A stretch of DNA of 64,000 nucleotides from Hyaloraphidium curvatum (taxonomy: Eukaryota; Monoblepharomycota; Hyaloraphidiomycetes; Hyaloraphidiales; Hyaloraphidiaceae). Under the pieces are notes generated by a model. That model made no database searches and was not told where the DNA came from. It saw only the letters and a list, made by a program, of their open reading frames with translations. Below, piece by piece: positions 10,439 through 19,791 of the stretch. Position numbers and translations under genes: made by a program. Where the stretch lies: positions 372,001 to 436,000 of the forward strand of contig JAIVFI010000041.1 in the NCBI GenBank assembly GCA_025558095.1. The letters run 5' to 3'. Within the stretch, counting starts at the first letter, position 1; each line of letters opens with the position of its first letter.

Positions 10439-11261
10439 ATGGCCACCCGCGGCCACGTCTTGGCGGACGGGACGCGCCGCTCCCGCGTCGGCTTCTCCCG
10501 CGCCTTGCGCAGCTCCTCGGGGCGCTCGGGCAGAGCTAAGCCCCTTCCCTCCCCCGTGCCATGCTACGCCAATCAACCTCGGATCCAGTGTTTCTTTGAC
10601 CGCGTGCGCTTCATCGGGCAACTGCTCGTGTGGCTCTTCGAGGGGACCGTCCTCTTCCTGAGGCCAGGCCGCGGCGACAACGTAACAACCTTTGCGATGC
10701 TCGCTGCCCTATAAGGTCTGAACTGCGCGCCCCCACTAGAACGAGATCATCGTGCGCAAAGTCATCCTCATCGCCATCATCGTGTGCAAGTTGCTGTTTG
10801 TTTTCCCTGAAACCGCCATCTACCGAATCGTTTGGAGCTTCACATCGATGCCAGCGGTCGTGGCACGGAGCCCTCAAGCTCCGCCGGCCGAGGCGCGGAT
10901 CCCTCCGTCGGCTCCAGCCTCGGTCAAGCCGATGGTGTCTTTCATCCTGGTCCTGCTTTCTTTGGCAGCTTTTGTTGTTCTGCTTCTTGTAGACATCGCC
11001 AGTTTCTGCTCGGGCGTCTTCCCCGAACCACCGCTGTCGAGGTCCTGGGCGAACCTTGTCATTTCGTACGTGATACCTTTCCTAGCATGGATCAGCATGC
11101 CCGCACGGAGGCCGCAAAGACGAGCTCGGCGATCACCGGCGGCCGTCAGGTTGCGAGCAAGGAACCGGAAATGGGCGCTGCAAACCCGTAAAGTAGCGGT
11201 GCGTTGGCCGTGGCTGTTGTCGTGTTGTCGCAAGGTCGAGGTAACCGGTGGTCGCAGATGA
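10439..11261 (+). CDS. small multipass membrane protein, unrecognised
   Basis: Two exons (10439-10681 and 10740-11261) joined in phase 0 over a 58-nt intron GTAACA...CACTAG give 254 residues. The N-terminus is basic. Then come hydrophobic segments around QLLVWLFEGTVLFL, VRKVILIAIIVCKLLFVF, MVSFILVLLSLAAFVVLLLV and LVISYVIPFLAWI, and an Arg-rich tail: about four membrane spans. It resembles the C-terminal half of the minus-strand RING-transmembrane gene nearby (an EGTV/AGTV block, then the intron, then K-h-I-h-h-h-I-h-x-K-L), so the two probably share ancestry. The frame is open upstream of the chosen ATG. No family is recognised. Confidence 0.6.
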
Positions 11262-11768
11262 AAAAGAGATTGGCCAGGGACGCAGCCCAGTCGCTGAAAA
11301 ATGGAGGAAGTGAAGGTGCATTTAGACCGGCGGTTGCCAAGGAGACCATGCAAGGCGGAGGTCGAAACCACGAACAGCAGCAGCATACCCATGGATCGTT
11401 ACCGAGAGCTGAGCCATAGACGAGAGATAGATTGATTCGTTGTGCCGCAAGGAGTCTTGCCGGGCGCAATAGCGAAGGAAGTGCTCTTGCTTGGCCGGGC
11501 TTTCGCTCCGATGGTCCCGCTGCACAGCCCAGTCACATTCACAAGTCGGCCGCACTTGCCGGCCAGGGCTTTGTCGTTGGCGTGGTGGCTTTTTGTCCAA
11601 CGGATATAAGAAGACCGGAAAGCGAGAGTGATTTCGCCGCAAGCCGCTCATCATTGAGTCGTGGCGCGACGTAGCGCGAAAGGCCCCGTGGCTCGAAGGC
11701 CCCAACCTGAAGTCTCGACACTCACGCTGCCGGAGCGTCCCCGTGCCGCCACAACTGCTCCGACCACC
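11262..11768. other. intergenic region upstream of the deaminase gene
   Basis: About 500 bases between the membrane-protein stop and the chosen deaminase start. The deaminase frame is open from 11661, so a start upstream of 11769 is possible. I see no RNA gene, repeat or conserved protein here. Confidence 0.4.
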
Positions 11769-12296
11769 ATGCTTTCTGCCGAGCAGTCCTCGGACTCCCG
11801 CTGCACCGAAGCCCCAGCCTCCGGAGCCGATTTCGCGCACCTCCGCCGGGCCGTCTCCCTCTCCCTCTCGGGCATGCGTACCTCCCTCGGCGGCCCCTTC
11901 GGCGCCGTCGTCGTCTCTCCCAACGGCACCGTCCTCGCCGAGGCCTCCAACGAGGTCACCTCGAGCAACGACCCGACCGCGCACGCGGAGATCGTCGCCA
12001 TACGGCGCGCGTGCAAGGCGGCGGGGAGCTTCGAGCTGGAAGGGGCCACGGTGTACGCGAGCTGCGAGCCGTGCCCGATGTGCCTCGCCGCGTGCTACTG
12101 GGCCCGCGTCGCGAGGATAGTGTTCGCAAACACGAGGGAGGACGCTGCCGGGGCGGGGTTCTCGGATGCGGAGATTTACGAGGAGGTGGGCAAGGAACCC
12201 GACGAGAGAAAGGTCAAGGGGCTGCACGTAGAGTTGAAGGGCGCGGGGAAGGCGTTCGAGGAGTGGAAGGAGAAGGAGGACAGGGTACGCTACTGA
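11769..12296 (+). CDS. guanine deaminase / CMP-dCMP deaminase family protein
   Basis: A zinc-dependent nucleobase deaminase. The zinc and proton-shuttle motif TAHAEIVA and the second zinc motif SCEPCPMC are intact. The downstream pattern (YWARV, VFANTREDAAGAGFSD, IYEEV and a Trp near the C-terminus) matches the short bacterial-type guanine deaminases that turn guanine into xanthine. The tRNA adenosine deaminase subfamily is the main alternative but lacks the C-terminal block seen here. The start at 11769 gives 175 residues, the usual length; the frame is open to 11661. It has no intron, unlike most neighbours, and may be of bacterial origin. Confidence 0.85.
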   Translation: MLSAEQSSDSRCTEAPASGADFAHLRRAVSLSLSGMRTSLGGPFGAVVVSPNGTVLAEASNEVTSSNDPTAHAEIVAIRRACKAAGSFELEGATVYASCEPCPMCLAACYWARVARIVFANTREDAAGAGFSDAEIYEEVGKEPDERKVKGLHVELKGAGKAFEEWKEKEDRVRY

Positions 12297-12500
12297 TCGG
12301 GGTGACGTGGACGGGGAAGGCGATGGGGCGGAAATCAGGGGCCAGAACTCGGCCAGCATCTTCAAACAGTGTAGTGCAGCTCGCGATTTGACCTGACCGC
12401 CTTGAAACACTTGAAGCGGCACCTGCTGCCGCCACGTCCAGCGGTCTTGCGTGTCGGCTCCGTTCCCTTGCCCGTGCACAACCCCTCCAACGCGTCTGCG

Positions 12501-13992
12501 ATGGCGGAGCCTCCACCGCCGTTCTTCCCTCTTGCGCCGCCTGCACTCCTCGCGCTCACTCCGCCGCGCGCGTCGCCCGAGTCGTTCGAGAAGATCGTCG
12601 CGGGGCCGGGGCTCCTCGGCCTGCTGACGGGCGGCGTCTTCTCGTCGAACCCGACATTCACGCAGGCGGCGCTGAAAGACATTGCCGAACTCGACAAACG
12701 GCGCGCGGCTTTGGTGGATGCGCTGAAGGCGGCGAGGCTCGCCCGGCCCGGCCCGGACCCGCCGCCCGACGCCGACTGGGAGGGCGCCATCGGCGCCATG
12801 CTGCGCGTGCTCAAGGCGGCGGACGCCTACATCCCCATGCTCAATACTTTCGTGGACATCGTTTGCACCGAGCCGCGCCTCGTCACGAGGACTCCCAACT
12901 TTTCCTGGTCGGCAGTGCTCGCCGCCCCGCGGCACCTCCAATTATCCCTGTCGGAGGGCATCGGCTTCGTCACGCCCGAGCTGGCCGTCTCCTCCTTCCG
13001 CGGGGAGCTCTACCAGACATGCACCGCCTACGCCTGCGCCCTCGTCGACCTCGCCCGCCTCCTCGTCGCGCGGTGCCCGCCATCCCCTCCCTCTCCCGCC
13101 ACATCCCAACCCGCCTCCCCGGTCCCCAACGCCCCCACCATCCCCCCACCCCTCCTCGCCCCCTCCCTCGCCGCCGCAACGACGAACCTGCTCCGCGCCT
13201 CCTCCCTCCTCCTCCACCTCTCCCAGAACGTCCTCCCCGCGTGGCCCGACCCGCCGCCCACCCGCCCGCCGGAACTCCACCCCGGCGGCGCCCTCGCGCT
13301 CTCCAACGCCGCGCTGGCGCAGGCGCAGCACCTCGCCGCCGTGCGCACTTTGCTGACACGCCCCAACACCTCCCGCAAGTTGCTCGCCAAATTGTTCGTG
13401 AAAGCGGCGGACTGGCACCGCGCCGCGCTCGCCGCGCTGCGCGAGCTCCCCGCCGCCGCGGCGGCGGAGATGGACAGAGCGTACGAGATGTACTTTTCCG
13501 ACGCCGGGGTTCTGCCGCGGGGGTGGGCCGAGGGGGTGCTGGCAGCGGAACTCTTCGACACCGAGGGGCGCGCGGGGAGCGCGGTGGCGCTGGTTGGTAC
13601 CCGTTTTCGCCTGCGGTAGGGTGATGGAGCTGATCCAGTCCCGTCGGCAGCTCCGAGACGCCAAGACGTCGCTCGACGCGCTGGCGGGCCACCCCGCGCA
13701 CCCCCTCTCCCGCGGCGCCGCGCAGCTCCTATCCTACCTCGACCCGCTCCTCGAGAAAGCCGAGGACGCCAACGCCACCGTCGTCTTCGAGCCCGTCGAG
13801 ACCGATCCGGACGTGGTGAGGGGGTGGATCGGGGAGGGGAGGGAGCTGGCGGAACGGAAAGCGTGGGAGGGGTGGGAGGGGGAGCTGGGGTTCGGGAGGG
13901 GGAGGGGGGTGGTGTTGCCGGGCGGGGCGGGGAAGAGGAAGGGGGGTAAGGAGGACGGGGGGAAGAAGGAGGGGGTGCCGGGGGCGTTCTGA
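12501..13992 (+). CDS. BRO1-domain-like protein
   Basis: The first exon (12501 to about 13583) carries the helical pattern of a BRO1 domain: an early FSWSAVL segment, LSLSEGIGF, a Tyr/Ala-rich helix QTCTAYACALVDLA, then the late AQAQHL and LLAKLFVKAADWHRAALAAL helices. A Pro-rich loop sits near its middle. A short intron near 13584-13638 (55 nt, GTGGCG...CAG; a 46-nt version ending at 13629 also keeps frame) joins it to an exon ending at 13992 with further helix and a Gly/Lys-rich tail, about 478 residues in all. BRO1 proteins bind ESCRT-III. This one lacks an ALIX-like V domain and could be a Brox-type protein. The assignment rests on pattern only. Confidence 0.55.
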
Positions 13993-14247
13993 TTGGAAGC
14001 TCGAGAGAACTTTCCCGGTGCAGCGATCATCCAGGTCACGTCCGCCCTGGCCGTGGTCGCGTCCACCGATAGGAACTTCGCGGTCGGATCCCGATGGTGC
14101 AGGTCGGCGGGTTCAGGCGCGTGGTCGGTGGGGGCGGGTCACGTGCTCCCCCGTCAGTCAGTCAGTCGCAACGACCGACGCGGCTGTCCCCTCAATCGCG
14201 ACGGCCGCCGGCGTGCACGGTCGGACAGCGGCGACCGCGGTTCCTCG

Positions 14248-15690
14248 ATGGAGGCGGAGATGAGTGCCGCCGAGATGTTCCAGTACGAGATCGACCGCGA
14301 CACGTAGTGGGTCTTCCCCCCACGCGGCCTCCTGTGCCTCCCGTTCTCACCACCTCCTGTTGAAAAAACAGCGCGACTCAGGTCCGAACACTGCATAATA
14401 TTGGCTACACGGACGAGGTTGCCTGCATCAAGGCGCTACGGAAGAGCAATGGCAGCATCCCTGGCGCCATCGACGCGCTCCGTGCCGCTCCTCTTCCCTC
14501 GCGGACTTCGCGGATACCGGGCGGAGGCCTCAACGCCGCCGCTGCGGACCCCGTGCGGATGAGCTCTGGTGGGCTGGACAGCGGCTTACTGTCATTGTCC
14601 GACGAGTACCGCTGGTCCGAGGACGATCGCCGGCGCCACACCGAAAAGGAGGAGATGGTGCAGCGCCGACTCGCCGCCGAGCGGGCCAAAGCCGAGGCGG
14701 AGGCGCGCATCGCCGAGGCCGAGCTCCGCCAGAAGGCCGAACTGGAGCACCTTGCGGAGCTCGTGCGGCTTGAAGAGGAGAGGGAGGCGCTGGAGAAGGC
14801 GGCGCGGGCGGCGGAGGAGAAGCTGAAGGCGACGGAGAGGGAGCACAAAGCCAAGGAGGATGAGCTGCTTCGCAGGCTGGGGAGGCTGACAGCCAAGGAG
14901 CCAGTCGCCGAAGCAGCCGCTGCCCCTGCCCAAAGCAAGGCCCTGGCTCTGTACGATCAGGCCGCCGCCGCCCTCAGCGCCGCGACGGAGAAGGCAGGGC
15001 TCCTGCCCGCGCCGCAACAGGGCAGTGCCTCTGCAAGCGCTCCCCAGGAACGATGAGCCCCTGCCGCGGTTCCACTAGACCAACCAGACCAGGGCGCTGT
15101 GCGGCCGGCACCGGCGTCGGAGTCGTCGAACGGGAGCGCCACGGTGCGCGAGTCGGCGGGCTCCGACGCCGCGGCGGCACCGGAACCGCCAGCAAAGGCC
15201 GCCTCCCACCCGAGCCTGCGCTCCTCGTACGAGATCGCCCCCTCGGACATCGAGCAGGGCAAGTTCCTCGGCGCCGGCGGGTTCGGCCAGGTCTACGAGG
15301 GGACGTACCAGAAACATACCCGGGTCGCGCTCAAGATGATCGGGCCGGGCGCGAGCCCGCGGCAGCTCGAAAAGCGGAGGGCGGACTTCGAGGCGGAGAT
15401 GCTGATTTGGGGGCAGCTTCCGTACCACGCCAATGGTAGGTAGCCGTGAACAGCGCAACGTTGGTCGTCCCATTGATGACCTTCCAACTGTCGCCGCAGT
15501 TCTCCCGCTCATCGGCTGGTGCAGCGCCGAGCCGGATTACCGCCCCGCGCGGCCCGAGGGGTGCCCGAACAGCGCGTGGGAGGTCATGACGCGGTGCTGG
15601 GCGTTCGAGCCGGCGGCGAGGCCGGCGTTCGGTGAGGTGGCGGACAAGCTCAAGGCGGTGCTCAGGGAGTTGGAGGGGACCCCGGACTAG
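14248..15690 (+). CDS. UBA / coiled-coil / TKL-type kinase protein lacking the catalytic core
   Basis: Four exons (14248-14303, 14372-15024, 15079-15435, 15500-15690) close the frame to 418 residues. Order: a UBA-like domain (IGYTDEVACIKALRKSNGS), a charged coiled coil of ~130 residues, a linker, then kinase sequence. The kinase N-lobe is good (GAGGFGQVYEGTY, the lysine strand VALKMI, and ANVLPLIGWC for beta 4). It then passes directly to subdomain XI (DYRPARPEGCP, then MTRCW and RPAFGEVADKL). The hinge, HRD loop, DFG, activation segment and the subdomain IX helix are absent, a gap of roughly 150 residues. Phosphotransfer is impossible. It is either a decaying gene or a scaffold made from kinase ends. 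Confidence 0.75.
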
Positions 15691-15745
15691 AAAGCTCGCG
15701 GCGGGAGGCCGGTACTGATCGGGGCCGGTGCGTTCTACTTGTCGG

Positions 15746-17342
15746 TCAGACCGCCGGGCAAAAGACCTGCACCGTCACGAACAGTCCCAGGTCCCTGAAC
15801 ACGCTCCACAGCCCTATTGCGACGGTGAAGGCGGTCACGAGAACCGTCCGCACGAGGCCCAAGCTCACAGGGACCCCGAGGATGCGCCCGCGGTACCGCT
15901 CGATCTCGGCGAAACTTTCCAGGACGCCGTCGTGCCGCGCGAGCTGCGCCGAAAGGTCCAGGTGGCGCTCCCCGCGCCGCTCCGAAGACAATGCGGCTTC
16001 GCATGCGAGCTGCCGCAGCCGCAGCCGGGCGGCGCCGTACAACCCCGCCACGGTTTCGAGCACCCCGTTCCGCCCCGTGGTTCCGAGCACGCCGAACATG
16101 GTCCAAGAGAAGTTGCCCAGTACGGGTATCGGGAACATCCACGCGGGGAGGCACGAGCCCGTGCCGATTGTCAGGGACATGGCGGCAAGGAGCACGGGGA
16201 TCTGAACGTAGATGGAGAACCTGCCGATGTCGAAGGGATGGTCGGCCAGCATGCGCCATTGGTAGGAGAGGCGGTTGTGCAGGCGGGTGTAGAGGAAAGA
16301 GGGCGGCGTCTCCAACGAATGTGCTTCGCGGGCTTCGAGGGCGGCCTCGTAGTGCCCTACCAGCTGGCGCAGGGCGATGGTCATGGCACGGTGAAGCAGC
16401 CGCCGCTCAAGGGATAGGAAGGGTAGCATGTCGACGACGAAGGGGCGCGACGCGAAGGCGACGAAGTTGGCGGCGATGGAGAGGACTGCGGAGGTCGAGG
16501 TTCGCGGATGGTTAGCACAGCCAACACGACAACGGAGCCACCCACGTGTCAAGCATCCCAACAGGATGCCCCACCACCGCGTCCAGAGCGTTCCAGCAAA
16601 GATCACCAAGGCAGTGTAGGCTTGCAGGAAGGGCGTCGCCCAAAACAAGAGCGTGCCATACACGATGTCGAGCACAACATCCATCCGGCCCGCGACGGCA
16701 GCGAGGCGGTGCAGGCCGGGCAGGGACAGTTGCCCCCATCCCTATCGTCGTGACGAACCGGGCTCGAGGCGCACGAGGCGGAGGTACCGCACCATTCCCG
16801 CGCAGGGGTTCGAATCGAGGTAGCCCGGAACGAGGCCAAACCGCTCCGGCCGCCGGAAGAAGGGCAGGCCTCGGCGCGAGTGGGTCGCGGAGGCAACGGC
16901 AATCCAGGTGCCCGTAAGCGCGGCGTTCCACACCACCACGCCGGTCAGACCGCCGGCGACCTGGCGGGGCCCGAAAAGAAAGCGCCCCGTCGTCCCATTC
17001 GGCGACGACCACGGCGAGCGCGAGGGCGAGGAGCTGCGTTGCCGCGATGGTCTGCCAAATCAGCGTCGTGTCGAAGCCCAGCCGGCACGCGATCCAGAAG
17101 GCCGCCCCCAGGGCCCGCGACGCCGCGCCGAGCTCGCGCACCACGCCGTCGGGCGTGAGCGGGTCCGCGGAGCGCGCACCGGCGGCGGGGTCGGGCGCCG
17201 CGTCGCCATTGTCCGGGAACGCGTCGACTATTCGGGGCTCGAAGGGCAGGAGGACGAGCTAATCCAGGGCGCTGAAGTCGCTGCGCTTCTCCGACGACGA
17301 CGACGCGGCGTCGCCGTCGTCCCGGGGTGCTGCAGCCTCCAT
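15746..17342 (-). CDS. multipass membrane protein (family copy 2)
   Basis: Three exons are supported: 17258-17013, 16960-16793 and 16741-15746, joined across introns of 52 and 51 nt, the second with a TAG acceptor. The N-terminus is not settled. The nearest in-frame ATG, at 17342, is followed by an in-frame TAG at 17261-17259 that I could not remove with a good intron. Shared family features are the TRWWGILL block, LLHRAMTIALRQLVGHYE, CLPAWMFPIPVLG, and the C-terminal GLWSVFRDLGLF...FCPAV. Roughly seven hydrophobic segments are present. Function unknown; a chemoreceptor-like or transporter-like role would be speculation. Confidence 0.65.
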
Positions 17343-17544
17343 TTCGACGTTCCTGGGAAAGTTCTTCGCGGACCTCGGCCGCCGCTCGGACGGCTTCCGC
17401 CAACACCCCGCCTTTCATCGCCCATCGCCAGTAGCGGGACGGACGCCAGGCAGTGCTGAGTTGGAAAGAGGGCATATCTTCCCTGCGGCTCGTGCGTGGG
17501 TTTCCTGATCCACGTCTCGAAGCTCCACATCCGCGTCGACCCGG

Positions 17545-19368
17545 TCAGTTGCCCGTGGGGACCATCGGCGATCCCTCCGCCCTCGCCGTTACTACGTCCC
17601 AAAAGTAGGGCGCCTCCTCCTCCCCCCCATCCACGCCCGGTGAAGGTGAGGGCTGCTCCGAATGCCGGCTGCGGCTGCGCTTCCGCCGCACTTTCTTCCT
17701 CGAAGGCGACGGGGAAGGCGTCGGCGAGGGCGGGACGATGGCGTCCCATTCCGGCACCTCGGAATGGTCCGGGGTGATGGTCAGATCGGGGGTGATGTAC
17801 AGGTCCGGGGTGCCGTCGGGGAGGGTGGGGGGCGGGAGGGCGGGGTAGACGACGCCGGGGGCGCCGATCTGTGGGAGGGAGGCGGAGGGGTTGTACGGCG
17901 AAGGAGGTGCGAGAAGGGAAGCCGAGGGGGGGAGGGATTGGGAGAACTGTCCGGAAGGGGAGGACGTGGCGGGGATGTAGGCGCCGGGTTGGAGGGAGGC
18001 GGACGGGGAGTAAGGGGAGGGTGGTGCTGAGGCGGAAGGCAGGTACGGGGAGGGCTGGAGAGATGCAGATGCCTGCGGGGATGTTGCCGGGATGTAGCCC
18101 GACGGCGCGTACGGCGTCGGTTGGAGCGAGGCCGCTGCGGCAACTGGGTAGGCCGACTGTGCGGCAGGCGAGGCAGGAGGAGCGGCGTACGCCTGGGCGG
18201 CCGGAGGAGGCGCCGCCGCGTACCCTTGCGTCCCCGCGTAGGGCTGCCCGTTGGCGTACGGCTGCCCGTTCTGCGCCTGCACGACGGCCGCACTCGCTGC
18301 GCCCGCAGCAACGCCCACTGCCACAGGCGCGACGGGAAACCCCGGCTGGGGCTGTGGCTGCGGCGCCGCCTGCTGCATCTCCACGCCCTTCCCCTTGTAC
18401 CCCTTCCGCGGCTGTTCCTGCGGCTCGTACCGCGGCTTGTATCCCCCGCACCCGCAGCATCCGCAACCCCCCTTGTCCGGGCGCCAAGGGATCCCCCTGA
18501 ACAGGCCGTACTGGAACAAAATGGAGACGAGCATCATGGAGAGGCAGCCGGCCACCATGCCAATGAGCGCGGGGGTCCAGACCCAGCCGGAAAAGTCGGG
18601 GAGCTGGGGTTTGAAGAGGGAGAGGAGGGCGGTGGAGAAGCCGGAGCGGACGAAGGTGTCTTTCGGCAGGCGGGCGGTGAGCGGCCTTCGCGGGAAGAAT
18701 GGCGGGCACATACCAAGGCCCCAGAAGAACAAGAGCGACCCCGCGACCGCCGAGCACACGCGAATGATCGGCGCCCCCAGGAGCCAAATTGCGATGCCCC
18801 CAGCGACCGCCATGATGACGACCACGGCGATGGCCCAGCCCGGCGGAATGCTCGCAGACGCAAACCCCACGATCACCAACCCCGCCGCCAGCCCGCCGCC
18901 CAGCCCGAGTGCGACGAGGCCGACCTGCCACAACCAGCACAGGAAGATGCCCCCCAGCAGCGCGGCGCCGAAGGTCGTCCCGATGTAAATGGCCAACCTG
19001 TTGTCGCCGTACCCGACCCCGTTGGCCGGTTCGCACGCGTATAGGATCGTGTACGCGATGAATCCCGACACGGCGGCACCGGCGAGGAACAGCGTGGCGC
19101 GGAACACGCGGATGCCGCCGAACGCGAGCAGGAGGCCGACGCCCATGGAGACGACGGCCATGCCGATGGGGCCGGCGGCGAGGTCGCTGCCGGGCGGCAA
19201 GGTGAAAGGTGGGGGCAGTTTCTGCGCGGAAGCAGGGGGCAGCAGGAGGAAGAGGGGGAGGAAGGGGAGCAGGTCGGCCGCCGAAATGGGCACGCGACCG
19301 AACTGTGGCTGGGGCCGTGTCCGGGGCCAGGGGCGGCCCGGTATTGTCCGTGGCCACCTTAGGCCCAT
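17545..19368 (-). CDS. TMEM198/TM7SF3-like (DUF4203) membrane protein with a Pro/Ser-rich tail
   Basis: A single open frame of 607 residues. An N-terminal signal-like segment (LLPFLPLFLLLPPASAQ) comes first. About seven hydrophobic spans rich in Gly follow, in the DUF4203 pattern (GVGLLLAFGGIRVFRATLFL, then GAAVSGFIAY and so on). A Cys cluster, GGCGCCGCGG, follows the last span. The C-terminal ~270 residues are a disordered, repeated ASLQPxxYxPSAS type sequence with a basic stretch near the end. In animals the TMEM198 relatives act at membranes in Wnt signalling; a role in fungi is unknown. The gene shares upstream sequence with the next gene, the signal-peptide kinase. Confidence 0.75.
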   Translation of the reverse strand: MGLRWPRTIPGRPWPRTRPQPQFGRVPISAADLLPFLPLFLLLPPASAQKLPPPFTLPPGSDLAAGPIGMAVVSMGVGLLLAFGGIRVFRATLFLAGAAVSGFIAYTILYACEPANGVGYGDNRLAIYIGTTFGAALLGGIFLCWLWQVGLVALGLGGGLAAGLVIVGFASASIPPGWAIAVVVIMAVAGGIAIWLLGAPIIRVCSAVAGSLLFFWGLGMCPPFFPRRPLTARLPKDTFVRSGFSTALLSLFKPQLPDFSGWVWTPALIGMVAGCLSMMLVSILFQYGLFRGIPWRPDKGGCGCCGCGGYKPRYEPQEQPRKGYKGKGVEMQQAAPQPQPQPGFPVAPVAVGVAAGAASAAVVQAQNGQPYANGQPYAGTQGYAAAPPPAAQAYAAPPASPAAQSAYPVAAAASLQPTPYAPSGYIPATSPQASASLQPSPYLPSASAPPSPYSPSASLQPGAYIPATSSPSGQFSQSLPPSASLLAPPSPYNPSASLPQIGAPGVVYPALPPPTLPDGTPDLYITPDLTITPDHSEVPEWDAIVPPSPTPSPSPSRKKVRRKRSRSRHSEQPSPSPGVDGGEEEAPYFWDVVTARAEGSPMVPTGN

Positions 19369-19791
19369 GATTCTGGGCCCGAATGAGGCCCGGCGGGCCC
19401 GGGCAGGGTCGCCGCGGATCCCGAGGTCCCGCCCAAGCCCTTGTCCACCGATGCGGCCGAAGCGAGCGAGACCGGCTTTGCACTGACATCATCTCTCTCC
19501 ACTCTCTTTGTTTGATTCTTGATCTATGTTAGGGTATTTCTCTCCGCTCTATGTTCGAAGTCAGTCCCACCCATCGTCTCTACATAGAGAGTGACTATGG
19601 GCCCAAACACCAACGGTGCCCGCGGCACGTCCCCGCCGGCCCCCGGATTCCAACTCCCTTTTGCGGTACTTGCCGCTGAGCCTTCGCACCAGCCTTCGCA
19701 CCACGGCCTGCTATTTCTTCGAACACGGACCGGTCTAGGTACACCTGCTTTCGAATGCGCCATTTCCCAATAACCCTTCACGGAAGATGCA
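19369..19791. other. intergenic region with shared upstream element and a short tandem repeat
   Basis: This region separates the TMEM198-like start from the kinase stop, both genes on the minus strand. It contains the ACCCTAA-bearing upstream element described separately, and a perfect 12-base tandem repeat of AGCCTTCGCACC near 19680-19703. No coding sequence is seen. Confidence 0.5.
19455..19545 (-). promoter_or_regulatory. upstream element shared with the kinase gene, copy 1
   Basis: About 90 bases upstream of the TMEM198-like start resemble 22331-22423, which lies at a similar distance upstream of the kinase start. Shared blocks on the plus strand are CCGAAGCGAGC, ATCTCTCTCC, a T-rich stretch and TTAGGGTAT. 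Read in gene direction the last is ATACCCTAA, which contains a telo-box-like ACCCTAA. The likeness is seen; promoter function is inferred. Confidence 0.5.

Noticed and set aside
11322-12941. A 539-codon open frame on the minus strand opposite the deaminase and BRO1-like genes
   Set aside because: It is antisense to conserved coding sequence, Arg/Gly-rich, and has no domain; open antisense frames are common in such GC-rich DNA.
16795-16825. GGGGTTCGAATCGAG, like a tRNA T-loop
   Set aside because: It lies within the coding exon of membrane family copy 2, and no acceptor or anticodon stem can be formed around it.
17259-17261. In-frame TAG codons in membrane copy 2 and at 56153, read as a possible reassigned codon
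   Set aside because: TAG clearly ends other genes here (ketoacyl synthase, kinase-like gene at 15690, lipase); two of the three in-frame cases can be explained by introns ending in TAG.
17228-19492. A 754-codon open frame overlapping the TMEM198-like gene in another frame
   Set aside because: Pro/Arg-rich composition without domains; the other frame has a signal peptide and membrane spans matching a known family.
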